Source of the DNA: DASYTH01 sp035762905
GTDB taxonomy: Bacteria > Actinomycetota > Actinomycetes > Mycobacteriales > Pseudonocardiaceae
Assembly (NCBI RefSeq): GCF_035762905.1
Contig: NZ_DASUCC010000132.1
Span: forward strand, 1-36,147
Direction: 5' to 3'
DNA length: 36,147 nucleotides
Part shown: positions 1 through 8,368 of the stretch, in pieces
Position numbering within the stretch: the first letter of the stretch is position 1
Layout: the number at the start of each line of letters is the position of its first letter
Program-made: the position numbers and the translations under genes
The notes under the pieces: model-generated
What the model was told of the DNA's origin: nothing
Seen by the model: only the letters and a program-made list of their open reading frames with translations
Database searches by the model: none

Positions 1-107
1 GATCGCATGGCGTGTCGCGGCAACGGCGCATCGCGGCCGGTCTGCCGGGCCGGAGTCCTCGGCTCCGGTAGCGTAGGCGGGTAGTCGACCGGGTGGGGGG
101 CGAATCC

Positions 108-3100
108 ATGCACCTGAAGAGCGTGACGCTCAAAGGGTTCAAGTCGTTCGCGCAGCCGACGACGTTCGCCTTCGAACCAGGCGTCACCTGCATCGTCGGC
201 CCCAATGGCTCCGGCAAGTCGAACGTCGTGGACGCGCTCGCGTGGGTCATGGGCGAACAGGGCGCGAAGACGCTGCGCGGCGGCAAGATGGAGGACGTCA
301 TCTTCGCCGGCACCGCCGGCCGGGCCCCGCTCGGCCGGGCCGAGGTGACGCTGACCATCGACAACTCCGACGGCGCGTTGCCGATCGACTACACCGAGGT
401 GTCGATCACCCGCCGGATGTTCCGGGACGGCGCCAGCGAGTACGAGATCAACGGCAACCACTGCCGGCTGATGGACGTGCAGGAGCTGCTGAGCGACTCC
501 GGCATCGGCCGCGAGATGCACGTGATCGTCGGGCAGGGCCAGCTCGGCGCCATCCTCGAGTCCAAGCCGGAGGGCCGGCGGGCGTTCATCGAGGAGGCCG
601 CCGGTGTGCTCAAGCACCGCAAGCGCAAGGAGAAGGCGCTGCGGAAGCTGGAGGCGATGCAGGCCAACCTGACCCGGCTGACCGACCTGACCAGCGAGCT
701 GCGCCGCCAGCTCAAGCCGCTCGGCAAGCAGGCCGAGATCGCCCGCAAGGCCGCCGCCGTGCAGGCCGAGCTGCGCGACGCCCGGCTCCGGCTCTACGCC
801 GACGACCTGGTCACCCAACGCGCCGACATCGCACGGGAGGAGGCCGACGAGGCCGCCGCCCGGGCCCGGCGCGCCGAGGTCGAGCAGGCGCTGGAGCGGG
901 CCCAGGCGCAGCAGACCTCGCTCGAGGACCACCTGGCCGCCGACGCTCCGCAGCTGGCCAAGGCGCAGGACACCTGGTACCGGCTCTCCGCGCTCGAGGA
1001 GCGGCTGCGCGGCACCGTGCGGCTGGCCATGGAGCGGGCCCGGCACCTGTCCACCGAGATCGAGATGCCGGCCGGGCGCGACCCCGAGGAGCTGGAGGCC
1101 GAGGCGGACGAGGCCGAGGTCCGGGAGAACGAGCTGGCCGAGGCGGTGCACGGGGCCCGCGAGGAGCTGACCGGCATCGCCGAGCGCCGGGTGGAGCTGG
1201 AGCAGGCGGTGTCCGCCGCCGAGCGGGCGCACCTGGCCGCCGTGCGGGCCATCGCCGACCGGCGGGAGGGCCTGGCCCGGCTGTCCGGCAAGGTCGACGC
1301 GCTGCGCAGCAAGAGCAACGCCACCACCGAGGAGATCGAGCGGCTGTCCACCGCGCTGGCCGAGGCCGGCGAGCGTGCCGAGGCCGCGCGCCGGGAGCTG
1401 GCCGACGCGGCCGCCGAGAGCGGCTACTCCGACTCCGACGACGCCGGACTCGCCGACCGGCACCAGCGCGCGGTCGCCGCGCACGACATGGCCAAGGCCC
1501 GGGTCGACGAGCTGGTCGCGGCCGAGCGGGCCGCGGAGAAGGACATCGCCGCCTGGAAGGCCAGGGTGGACGCGCTCTCGCTCGGCCTGACCCGCAAGGA
1601 CGGGGCCGGCGCGCTGCTCGCCGCGGGCGACCGGCTGCCCGGGCTGCTCGGCCGGGTGGCCGCGCTGCTCACCGTCGAGCCGGGCAACGAGGCGGCGCTG
1701 GCCGCGGCGCTCGGCCCGGTGACCGACGCGGTCGCCATGGACAGCCACGACGGCGCGGTCGCCGCGCTGGACCACCTGCGGGACAACGACCTCGGCCGGG
1801 CCGCGGTGCTGGCCGGCGGTTCCGTCGGGGTCGACCGGTCGGCCTGGCCGGCGCTGCCGCCGGGGGCCCGCTGGGCGGTGGACCTGGTCCGGGCACCGGA
1901 GCCGTTGCGCCCGGCGGTGTGCCGCGCGCTGGACCGGTTCGCCGTCGTCGACACGTTGGCCCAGGCGCGCTCGCTGGTCGCCGCGCACCCGGAGCTGCAC
2001 GCGGTGACCAGGGACGGCGACATCCTCGGTGCGCATTGGGGAGCCGGCGGCTCGGAGCGCGAGCAGAGCATGATCGAGGTGCGGGCCGCGGTCGACGACG
2101 CCGGCGCCCGGCTGGCCGCAGGCGAACGGGCCGCCGAACAGGCCGGCGCCGCGCTGGACGGCGCGCGAGCCGAGCTGGACGCCCGCGCCGCCGAGGTCGG
2201 CACGGCCCGGGAGGCGGTGCAGGAGGCCAAGGTCCGCGCGGCCCGCGCGGCCGAACGGACCAGCCGGGTGCGGCAGGCGGTGGCCGCGGCCGAGGCCGAG
2301 GTCGAGCGCAACCGCGCGCAGCGGGCCAAGGTCGAGGCGGCCCGCGAGGAGACTCTGGCCAGGCTGGCCGAGCTGGAGGAGCGGCTGACCGCCGCGCAGC
2401 ACGAGGCGGTCGACGACGCCGAGCCGGACACCGCCGAGCGGGACGAGGCGACCGCCGCGCTGGCCGCCGCCCGGCAGCACGAGATGGACGCCCGGTTGGC
2501 GGTGCGCACCGCCGAGGAGCGGCACCGTGCCGTGCAGGGCAGCGCCGAGACACTGCGCCGGGCCGCGCGCGCCGAGCGGGAGGCCCGGGAGCGGGCCGCC
2601 CGGGCGATGGCCGCCAGGGCTCGCGGGGCGGCGGTGGCGCGGGCGGCGGTGCGCGGCGGCGAGCTGGCCCTTGACCGGATCGCGGTGTCGCTGCGCGAGG
2701 CCGCCCGGGACCGGGACACGGTGGCCGCGCAGCGCCAGGACCGCGAGCGGGTACTTGCCGACGTCCGCGGCGCGGTGCGTGAGCTGGCCACCCAGCTGGA
2801 GAAGCTGACCGACGCGGTGCACCGGGACGAGGTGCTGCGGGCCGAGCAGCGGCTGCGGCTGGAGCAGCTGGAGACCCGGATCGCCGAGGAGTTCGGCATC
2901 GGCCTCGACGACCTGGTCGCCGAGTACGGCCCGGACGTGGACGTGCCGCCAGGCCCGCTGGAGCTGGCCGAGTACGAGGCGGCCAGCGAGCGCGGCGAGG
3001 GCGTGTTCCCGCCGCTGCCGATCCGGTACGACCGGGACACCCAGGCGCGCCGGGCCAAGCGCGCGGAGCGCGACCTGACCCTGCTCGGCAAGGTCAACCC

Positions 3101-3686
3101 GCTGGCGCTCGAGGAGTTCGCCGCACTCGAGGAGCGCTACAAGTTCCTGTCCACCCAGCTCGAGGACCTCAAGGCGACCCGGCGCGACCTGCTCACCGTG
3201 GTCAAGGAGGTCGACGACAAGATCCTCGAGGTGTTCACGACGGCCTACGAGGACGTGGCGCGCGAGTTCGAGATCGTGTTCGCGACGCTGTTCCCGGGCG
3301 GCGAGGGCCGGCTGGTGCTCACCGAGCCGGAGGACATGCTGACCACCGGCGTGGACGTGGAGGCCCGGCCGCCGGGCAAGAAGATCAAGCGGCTGTCGCT
3401 GCTGTCCGGCGGGGAGAAGTCGCTGGTGGCGGTCGCCATGCTGGTGGCCATCTTCCGCGCCCGCCCGTCGCCGTTCTACGTGCTCGACGAGGTGGAGGCG
3501 GCGCTGGACGACGTGAACATGCGTCGGCTGCTCGGCCTGCTCGAGGAGCTGCGGGCCAGCTCGCAGCTGATCATCATCACGCACCAGAAGCCGACCATGG
3601 AGATCGCCGACGCGCTCTACGGCGTGAGCATGCAGGGCGACGGGATCACCCAGGTGATCTCGCAGCGGCTGCGCGAAGCGTCGTAG
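108..3686 (+). CDS. smc: Chromosome segregation protein SMC
   Basis: This is the SMC ATPase, which forms the long-armed dimer that organises and segregates the chromosome with ScpA/ScpB. The protein has 1192 residues, normal for bacterial SMC. The N-terminal head has Walker A GPNGSGKSN at residues 31-39. Two long Glu/Ala/Arg-rich coiled-coil arms flank a hinge at roughly residues 500-660. The C-terminal head carries the ABC signature LSGGEK near 1099 and Walker B YVLDEVEAALD near 1124. I chose ATG 108 because MHLKSVTLKGFKSF is the usual SMC start; an in-frame GTG at 93 would add only five residues. scpA and scpB are not in the window. The gene ends inside a strong hairpin. Confidence 0.98.
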   Translation: MHLKSVTLKGFKSFAQPTTFAFEPGVTCIVGPNGSGKSNVVDALAWVMGEQGAKTLRGGKMEDVIFAGTAGRAPLGRAEVTLTIDNSDGALPIDYTEVSITRRMFRDGASEYEINGNHCRLMDVQELLSDSGIGREMHVIVGQGQLGAILESKPEGRRAFIEEAAGVLKHRKRKEKALRKLEAMQANLTRLTDLTSELRRQLKPLGKQAEIARKAAAVQAELRDARLRLYADDLVTQRADIAREEADEAAARARRAEVEQALERAQAQQTSLEDHLAADAPQLAKAQDTWYRLSALEERLRGTVRLAMERARHLSTEIEMPAGRDPEELEAEADEAEVRENELAEAVHGAREELTGIAERRVELEQAVSAAERAHLAAVRAIADRREGLARLSGKVDALRSKSNATTEEIERLSTALAEAGERAEAARRELADAAAESGYSDSDDAGLADRHQRAVAAHDMAKARVDELVAAERAAEKDIAAWKARVDALSLGLTRKDGAGALLAAGDRLPGLLGRVAALLTVEPGNEAALAAALGPVTDAVAMDSHDGAVAALDHLRDNDLGRAAVLAGGSVGVDRSAWPALPPGARWAVDLVRAPEPLRPAVCRALDRFAVVDTLAQARSLVAAHPELHAVTRDGDILGAHWGAGGSEREQSMIEVRAAVDDAGARLAAGERAAEQAGAALDGARAELDARAAEVGTAREAVQEAKVRAARAAERTSRVRQAVAAAEAEVERNRAQRAKVEAAREETLARLAELEERLTAAQHEAVDDAEPDTAERDEATAALAAARQHEMDARLAVRTAEERHRAVQGSAETLRRAARAEREARERAARAMAARARGAAVARAAVRGGELALDRIAVSLREAARDRDTVAAQRQDRERVLADVRGAVRELATQLEKLTDAVHRDEVLRAEQRLRLEQLETRIAEEFGIGLDDLVAEYGPDVDVPPGPLELAEYEAASERGEGVFPPLPIRYDRDTQARRAKRAERDLTLLGKVNPLALEEFAALEERYKFLSTQLEDLKATRRDLLTVVKEVDDKILEVFTTAYEDVAREFEIVFATLFPGGEGRLVLTEPEDMLTTGVDVEARPPGKKIKRLSLLSGGEKSLVAVAMLVAIFRARPSPFYVLDEVEAALDDVNMRRLLGLLEELRASSQLIIITHQKPTMEIADALYGVSMQGDGITQVISQRLREAS

Positions 3687-3720
3687 GGGCGGCGACGGAG
3701 GAGTTCCGTCGCCGCCCCTA
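3684..3720. terminator. Bidirectional hairpin terminator after smc
   Basis: A perfect 16-bp inverted repeat (3684-3699 with 3705-3720) surrounds a 5-nt loop GGAGT and begins within the smc stop codon. There is no T-tract, as is common in high-G+C actinobacteria. It lies between convergent genes and could stop transcription from both sides. Confidence 0.8.
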
Positions 3721-3736
3721 CGGGCTTCTCAGTCGG

Positions 3737-4195
3737 TCAGGCGGTGGTCGTCCGGCTGGACGCGCCGCGGTAGGACAGGAACGCGGCCACGCCGGAGACG
3801 AGCGCCACGACCAACCCGAGGAACAGGCCCCACGCCGGGCCCGCCGATGTGCCGAACGCCTCCGCGCTGTCGAAGGTCAGCCAGCGCAGCACGATGAACA
3901 GCACGGCCGCCCCGGCCAGCCCCAGCCAGATCAGCGACCGGTTGGGGATCTCGGTGCCGAAGTGCGGCAGCGCGATGACCACGGCGGCGGCCACGAGCAG
4001 CAGCACCGGGAACCAGGCCAGGAAGCCGGCGTCCCATGCGTTGAAGTTGGTGGCCAGGTCGAGGCCCAGGTCGCCGAGGTCGCTGCCGAAGTCGACCGAG
4101 TACCAGGGGAAGAAGCTCACGATGAAGGCGAGTGCACCGGCGCCAATGCCGGCCCACTCGAGCGGCGTGACCCGCTTAGCGTCGAAACTTGCCAT
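3737..4195 (-). CDS. Small four-helix membrane protein, function unknown
   Basis: The protein has 152 residues and four clear hydrophobic segments, at roughly residues 14-32, 55-75, 84-103 and 118-140. A loop rich in Asp and Gly follows the first helix. I recognise no catalytic motif. The start chosen is ATG 4195 (MASFDAKRV), with AGAGAGG about 12 bases upstream; an in-frame start at 4249 would add 18 residues without membrane character. It is convergent with smc and divergent from the GNAT gene. Actinobacteria carry many small integral membrane proteins of this type without a known role. Confidence 0.8.
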   Translation of the reverse strand: MASFDAKRVTPLEWAGIGAGALAFIVSFFPWYSVDFGSDLGDLGLDLATNFNAWDAGFLAWFPVLLLVAAAVVIALPHFGTEIPNRSLIWLGLAGAAVLFIVLRWLTFDSAEAFGTSAGPAWGLFLGLVVALVSGVAAFLSYRGASSRTTTA

Positions 4196-4415
4196 CGGAA
4201 AGTGGCCTCTCTGTGCAGGTAAGGGTTCCGTGAGGTGAGAAGTATGCATGGCCGGAGCCCGAAGGCGAGTATTCGACTCCAGATGCCGGGATGGGCGTGT
4301 CTCGGCGCAGGGGTGCCCCTTGAGGCAGCGATGTCCGCCCCGCCGACCCTCGAGGGGCCGCGACCAGGCGATAATCCGGTCGCGAACGCCCGGCCCGCCG
4401 GTTCAGGATCTGAAC
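4196..4415. other. Divergent intergenic region
   Basis: This gap separates the membrane-protein gene (minus) from the GNAT gene (plus) and should hold both promoters. A GATAAT hexamer at 4370-4375 could be a -10 for the plus-strand gene, but no convincing -35 accompanies it. Short reading frames here lack coding character. Confidence 0.4.
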
Positions 4416-5342
4416 ATGTATTCGATCCGGGTGGCTGCCTCGTCCGATCTGGACGAGGTGGTGGCGCTGCTCGCCCGGCTGCAGGCCGAGCCGGCCCACC
4501 ACATCGCCTATCACGGACAGTCGGCGGAGGAGATCGCCGGCGAGCTGACCGCGCTGCACCCGGAGTGGACCGCGGGCACGGTGCTGGCCACGGACCCGAC
4601 CGGGCGGGTGCGCGGCGTGCTCGCCGTCGAGGTGGCTTCGCCGACCGGGCCGGCCCGGCTGCACGGCCCGTACGTGGACCTGCCGGCCAACCATCCGGCG
4701 GCGGAACGGTTGTGGCAGCAGACCGCGGACGGGCTGCTGGACCGCGCGCTGCTGCTGCCCGCGCTGGCCGGGGTCGGTCAGCTGACCCTGTGCGGGCACC
4801 GGCAACACCGGCTGCTGGCGGATTTCGCCGCCCGGCACGACTTTCGCACCGGCGTGACCAGGCGGGTGTTCGTGCTCACCGGCCCGGCGCTGCGGGCGGT
4901 GCTGGTCCGCGGCCGTGAGTCCACAGTGGACAGTGCGGTGTGGGTGCCGCCGGCCGGGCACCCGTTGGCCGCGGAGGTGGTGCGGCTGCACGAGCGCAGC
5001 TTCCCGCGCGCGCCGGTCACCGGCCGGCAGCTGATCGCGGGCGAGCACGGCCACACCGTGGCGGTGCTGGCCGCACCGGACGGGCTGATCGGCTACGCGG
5101 CCGGCCACGCGCGCGACGGTGAGCTGTCCGTCGACCTGGTGGCCGTCGACCCGAACCGGCGGTCCCGGGGTGCCGGCCGGGCGCTGGTCCGCGGGCTGCT
5201 GCGCGAACTGGCCGTGCGGCACGGCGCGCGGGCCCGGGCCGTCGCGGTGGTCGCGCTCGGCAACGACGCCGCCGAGCGGATGTGCGCCGCGCTCGGCTTC
5301 ACCCTGCACCTGGAGCTGGTCGGCTACCGCCGCACGGCGTGA
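4416..5342 (+). CDS. GNAT-family N-acetyltransferase, tandem-domain form
   Basis: The 308-residue protein probably transfers an acyl group from acetyl-CoA to an amine; the substrate cannot be told. The C-terminal GNAT domain is intact. It has the beta4 strand VDLVAVDPNRR, then the acetyl-CoA loop RRSRGAGRAL near residues 247-256, and ends with the usual ERMCAALGF helix-strand. The N-terminal half (MYSIRVAASSDLDEV, residues 1-15) begins like a GNAT domain but lacks a clear acetyl-CoA loop, so it is probably a degenerate first domain. ATG 4416 opens the domain directly; the upstream extension of the frame has no domain character. It appears to be a single-gene unit. Confidence 0.85.
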   Translation: MYSIRVAASSDLDEVVALLARLQAEPAHHIAYHGQSAEEIAGELTALHPEWTAGTVLATDPTGRVRGVLAVEVASPTGPARLHGPYVDLPANHPAAERLWQQTADGLLDRALLLPALAGVGQLTLCGHRQHRLLADFAARHDFRTGVTRRVFVLTGPALRAVLVRGRESTVDSAVWVPPAGHPLAAEVVRLHERSFPRAPVTGRQLIAGEHGHTVAVLAAPDGLIGYAAGHARDGELSVDLVAVDPNRRSRGAGRALVRGLLRELAVRHGARARAVAVVALGNDAAERMCAALGFTLHLELVGYRRTA

Positions 5343-5407
5343 GCGGGCCTGCTTTCGCACGAGTTAATGCTTTTGCCGAATGGCGCTTCGGAATGGAAGC
5401 ACATCGG

Positions 5408-5435
5408 TAGGCTCGGCGCCTGGACCAAGGGAGGG
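5408..5435 (+). promoter_or_regulatory. Probable -10 and ribosome-binding site of the type VII operon
   Basis: TAGGCT at 5408-5413 fits the actinobacterial -10 TANNNT. GGAGGG at 5430-5435 is a strong Shine-Dalgarno four bases before the GTG start at 5440. No good -35 is visible at 16-18 bases. Confidence 0.45.
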
Positions 5436-5439
5436 TGCC

Positions 5440-5748
5440 GTGCCAGGATCACGCGGCTATGGGGTCGAGTCCGGCCACCTGCGGCAGGTCGCTCGCGAGT
5501 ACAACGACGAGGGCGCGGACATCATCGCGCTCAAGGACAACGTCGTGACCAATGCGGGCGAGGGCCAGTTCGGTCGGAAGTTCGGCGCGGTCGCGGCGCC
5601 GTACCGCGCGGCATTCGATCAGTTCGGCAGGAATCTGGCCCGCTACGGCGACCAGGCAATCAAGATTTCCGTGCGGTTGACCGATGTCGCCACCGCGTAC
5701 GCCCGGCACGAGGACCGGCACGTGCACACCTACCGAGAGGTGTACTGA
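5440..5748 (+). CDS. EspC/WXG100-like type VII secretion target
   Basis: This is a 102-residue all-helical protein of the size of ESAT-6/EspC-type substrates. It carries the type VII export motif YxxxE as YARHE (residues 87-91) near the C-terminus. The central turn reads GQFGRKF (residues 42-48) in place of a classical WXG. The GTG 5440 start is set by GGAGGG at 5430-5435; the longer upstream frame crosses that site. It is followed one base after its stop by the next gene, so the pair is probably co-translated and may form a heterodimer. Assignment rests on length, helical pattern and export motif. Confidence 0.72.
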   Translation: MPGSRGYGVESGHLRQVAREYNDEGADIIALKDNVVTNAGEGQFGRKFGAVAAPYRAAFDQFGRNLARYGDQAIKISVRLTDVATAYARHEDRHVHTYREVY

Positions 5749-5749
5749 G

Positions 5750-7903
5750 ATGGCCGGCGCCACGGGCAGCTGGGACAACTGGCGCACCTCGGACGAGATC
5801 CTGGACGGCGGCAACCGCGGGCTGACCTTCTTCGCGAAGTTCCTGCCGATGTACGACGCCGCCGTCGCGATCGTCGGCACCGGCCGCTACCGGGGGCAGA
5901 ACCTGGCCCGGGACATCCAGAAGCCCTACGACGAACTGCGCGGCATCGACTTCAGCATGTTGCGGGTGGACGCCGACCACCTGCGGACCGCGATCGAGAG
6001 CGCGGAGACCAACAAGGACAACCTGGACCGGTACTGGGGCCGGCTGACCAGTTGGACCGGGAACGCATCCAACGCCGCGCGGGCGCACCGGGACCGCTAC
6101 GACGGCATGGCCGCGGACTTCCTGCAGCGGGCCGCATCCGGGCCCGGCGCGATCACCGGCGCGGTGGACACCATTCAGGAAACCCTCGGCACCTACGTCC
6201 GGTGCGTGACCAGCCTGGACGTGCAGACCTGCGGCGGCATGACGCCCGAGGAGGTGCGCGGCGCGATCCGCACCGCTATGGGCGACATCGAGGGCATGGA
6301 GTCGCAGCGGTTTATCGCCAAGGCGTTCGACATCGGCATGGGGCCGGCCACCTTCGGGGTCAGCTGGCTGATGGACTGGCTCGGCTACGGGGCGTCCGAC
6401 CTGGTCGAGGAGGTTCGCCGGCAGCTGATGGAGGGCGCCAAGGACGCGCTGCGCGGCTACGTCGCCGAGCTGGACGACAGCCGCGCGTTCTACGACCGGG
6501 TGACCAGCCTGGTGCACAGGATCGTGCAGTTGGTCTACGAGGCCATGCTGGAGAGCCTGCGGCCGATGACCGAGGAGGCGTTCAAGGGTCTGCCCGACCC
6601 GAGCGACTTCCGGCAGGGCACGCCGCCGTCGGGCAGCGGGCCGGGCGGCCGGCCGCCGACCGCGCCGCCGGTGCCGCCCGGTGGCGGCTTGGATCCGAAC
6701 GGGCCGCCGGTGTACCGGCCGCAGCCCTACCCGTCGGTGGGCACGCCGCCGTTCTTCCCCGGCACGCCGTCCGGGCAGCCGGAGACGGTGACGATTCGCA
6801 ACGGCGACAGCACGGTGACCGTGTCCAGCCCGGACGGGCAGGGCCGGGTCCGGGTGTCGGTCGGCGACGGCTCCGGCCCGCCGCGGACCTACGACCTGGA
6901 CTTCGGTCAGCGCACCGACACCACCGGCGTCACCGGGCCGACCGGCATCCCGTCGGTTCCGCCGGTGCCGTCGGGTCCCGGCCCGGTGCCCGGCGGTCCC
7001 GGCATGGGAGTTCCGCCGGTCCCGCCGCCGATCGCCCCGATCGGCGGTCCCGGTGGCGGCGGCCCCGGTGGCGGCGGGCGGCCGGGTGCCGGTCTGCCCG
7101 GCGCGGGCGGGCCGCGTCCGGGGGTCGGCCTGCCGGGTGGCGGGTCGGCCGGTGGCGGCGGGCTGCCGGGCGGTGGCGGGTTGCCGATGCCGCCCGCGCC
7201 CAAGCTGCCGTCCAGCCTGTTCCCGTGGACCGACAAGCCGGCCGAGGAGCTGCAGCCGGACGAGGACGGCACGTTCACCATCCGGGACGGCGACACCACG
7301 ATCAAGGTGGACGCCGACGAGGCCACCGACAAGCTCACCCTGACCCTGGACGACGGCAAGGGTCACCAGACCACCTACACGCTGGACTACAGCGACCCGG
7401 CGAACCCGAAGCTGCGCGAGGCCGCCGGCCTCGAGCCGTCGCTGTTCGGGCCGACCGGCTCGTTCTCCTCGCCGGTCAGCTCGCTGCCGTCGGCGGGCTC
7501 CATTCCGAGCTTCGACGCCATCCCCGGTGGCGGCGGTGGTGGCGGTGGTGGCGGCGGGAGCCTGGCCGGCGTCGGCGCCGGGATCCCGTCCGGCGGCGGT
7601 CCGTCGGCCGGTCAGCTCGACCAGGGTTCGTTCACCGGCCAGGTCGGCGGCGGCGGTCCGGCCGCGGCGCCGGCCGGTGGGACCGCGGCCGCGGCCGCCG
7701 GGCCCGACTCGTCCGGCCGCGGCGGCATGATGGGCGGGATGCCGATGGGCGCGATGGCCGGCGGCGCCGCCCAGGGTGGCGACGAGAAGGAACGCGGCGG
7801 AAACCGGTGGATCAGCAAGGACTCGCTGGTCATCGAGGATCCCGAGGGGCGGGAGCGCGCGGTCAAGGCCGGCGGCGTGATCGGTGAGGACAGGAAGAAA
7901 TGA
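5750..7903 (+). CDS. Large WXG100-type protein with Gly/Pro-rich tail and duplicated beta module
   Basis: The protein has 717 residues. Residues 1-280 are helical and contain WTG (102-104) between two helices, the WXG100 turn. From about 282 it is rich in Pro and Gly, including an 11-Gly run at 593-603. Two similar beta-rich stretches lie inside the tail at residues 345-386 and 507-548, sharing the pattern TIR(N/D)GD(S/T)T followed by DxGxG and TYxLD. The C-terminus has a GGMMGGMPMG-type segment (about 658-667) and a charged end, as seen in actinobacterial type VII/PPE-like proteins. ATG 5750 follows the preceding stop by one base, and its own stop overlaps the next start. It is likely a secreted or surface-associated partner of the preceding protein; function unknown. 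Confidence 0.72.
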   Translation: MAGATGSWDNWRTSDEILDGGNRGLTFFAKFLPMYDAAVAIVGTGRYRGQNLARDIQKPYDELRGIDFSMLRVDADHLRTAIESAETNKDNLDRYWGRLTSWTGNASNAARAHRDRYDGMAADFLQRAASGPGAITGAVDTIQETLGTYVRCVTSLDVQTCGGMTPEEVRGAIRTAMGDIEGMESQRFIAKAFDIGMGPATFGVSWLMDWLGYGASDLVEEVRRQLMEGAKDALRGYVAELDDSRAFYDRVTSLVHRIVQLVYEAMLESLRPMTEEAFKGLPDPSDFRQGTPPSGSGPGGRPPTAPPVPPGGGLDPNGPPVYRPQPYPSVGTPPFFPGTPSGQPETVTIRNGDSTVTVSSPDGQGRVRVSVGDGSGPPRTYDLDFGQRTDTTGVTGPTGIPSVPPVPSGPGPVPGGPGMGVPPVPPPIAPIGGPGGGGPGGGGRPGAGLPGAGGPRPGVGLPGGGSAGGGGLPGGGGLPMPPAPKLPSSLFPWTDKPAEELQPDEDGTFTIRDGDTTIKVDADEATDKLTLTLDDGKGHQTTYTLDYSDPANPKLREAAGLEPSLFGPTGSFSSPVSSLPSAGSIPSFDAIPGGGGGGGGGGGSLAGVGAGIPSGGGPSAGQLDQGSFTGQVGGGGPAAAPAGGTAAAAAGPDSSGRGGMMGGMPMGAMAGGAAQGGDEKERGGNRWISKDSLVIEDPEGRERAVKAGGVIGEDRKK
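7526..7558 (+). repeat. Low-complexity GGC/GGT tract
   Basis: A run of glycine codons (GGT and GGC alternating) encodes 11 consecutive glycines in the tail of the WXG100-type protein. Such a tract could vary in length by slippage. Confidence 0.85.
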
Positions 7904-8352
7904 GCGCGGTCGTCGATCCCCGGGTCCAGCAGCGGTACGACCAGGCGCTCGCCGAGTGCCGCGCGGTCAGCGCCGAGGCCAGCGGCGAGCTGGCCGAGCG
8001 GCGGCAGGAGAGCGCCAAGCGGATCGCGGCGAACCAGGAGCGGTTCGCCGCGCTCGCCACGCAGCTCACCGAGATCAAGGAGAAGGGCGGACCGCGGCGT
8101 TCGGACCGGCGGGACGAGGACAACGACGTGTCCGCGCGGGCCGAGGACTACCAGGAGCTCGACGAGGACGAGGCGGCGCCGCGACCGGCCCCGCCGCCAC
8201 TGCCGATGCCGCCGGTCGTGACGCCGGCCGACGAGGAAGAGGTGGCCTCGTTCCAGTGGGACGAGGGTCCGCAGTCGGCTCCGGCACCGCAGCCGCGCGG
8301 GCGCCGCGCCCGGGACGAGGAGGACCTCTCCGACCATGACTGGCTGGAGTGA
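7900..8352 (+). CDS. Small coiled-coil protein of the type VII operon, unknown
   Basis: The 150-residue protein has an N-terminal helical, Ala/Glu/Arg-rich half (residues 1-65), likely a coiled coil similar in form to YbaB/EspB-type accessory proteins. An acidic, Pro-rich and probably disordered tail follows and ends SDHDWLE. Its ATG overlaps the upstream stop (ATGA at 7900-7903), indicating translational coupling. No signal peptide or catalytic motif is visible. By context it may be a chaperone or co-substrate of the two preceding proteins; this is inference only. Confidence 0.65.
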   Translation: MSAVVDPRVQQRYDQALAECRAVSAEASGELAERRQESAKRIAANQERFAALATQLTEIKEKGGPRRSDRRDEDNDVSARAEDYQELDEDEAAPRPAPPPLPMPPVVTPADEEEVASFQWDEGPQSAPAPQPRGRRARDEEDLSDHDWLE

Positions 8353-8353
8353 C

Positions 8354-8368
8354 TAGGGTTTTCCGTCG
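8354..8368 (+). promoter_or_regulatory. Leaderless-type promoter of the 8368 gene
   Basis: A TAGGGT hexamer (8354-8359) sits eight bases before GTG 8368 and no Shine-Dalgarno precedes that GTG. This is the spacing expected if transcription starts at or next to the start codon. Confidence 0.5.

Noticed and set aside
1..107. Gene remnant before smc
   Set aside because: No frame with coding character is visible in these bases; they probably hold the smc promoter, but the window edge prevents a firm call.
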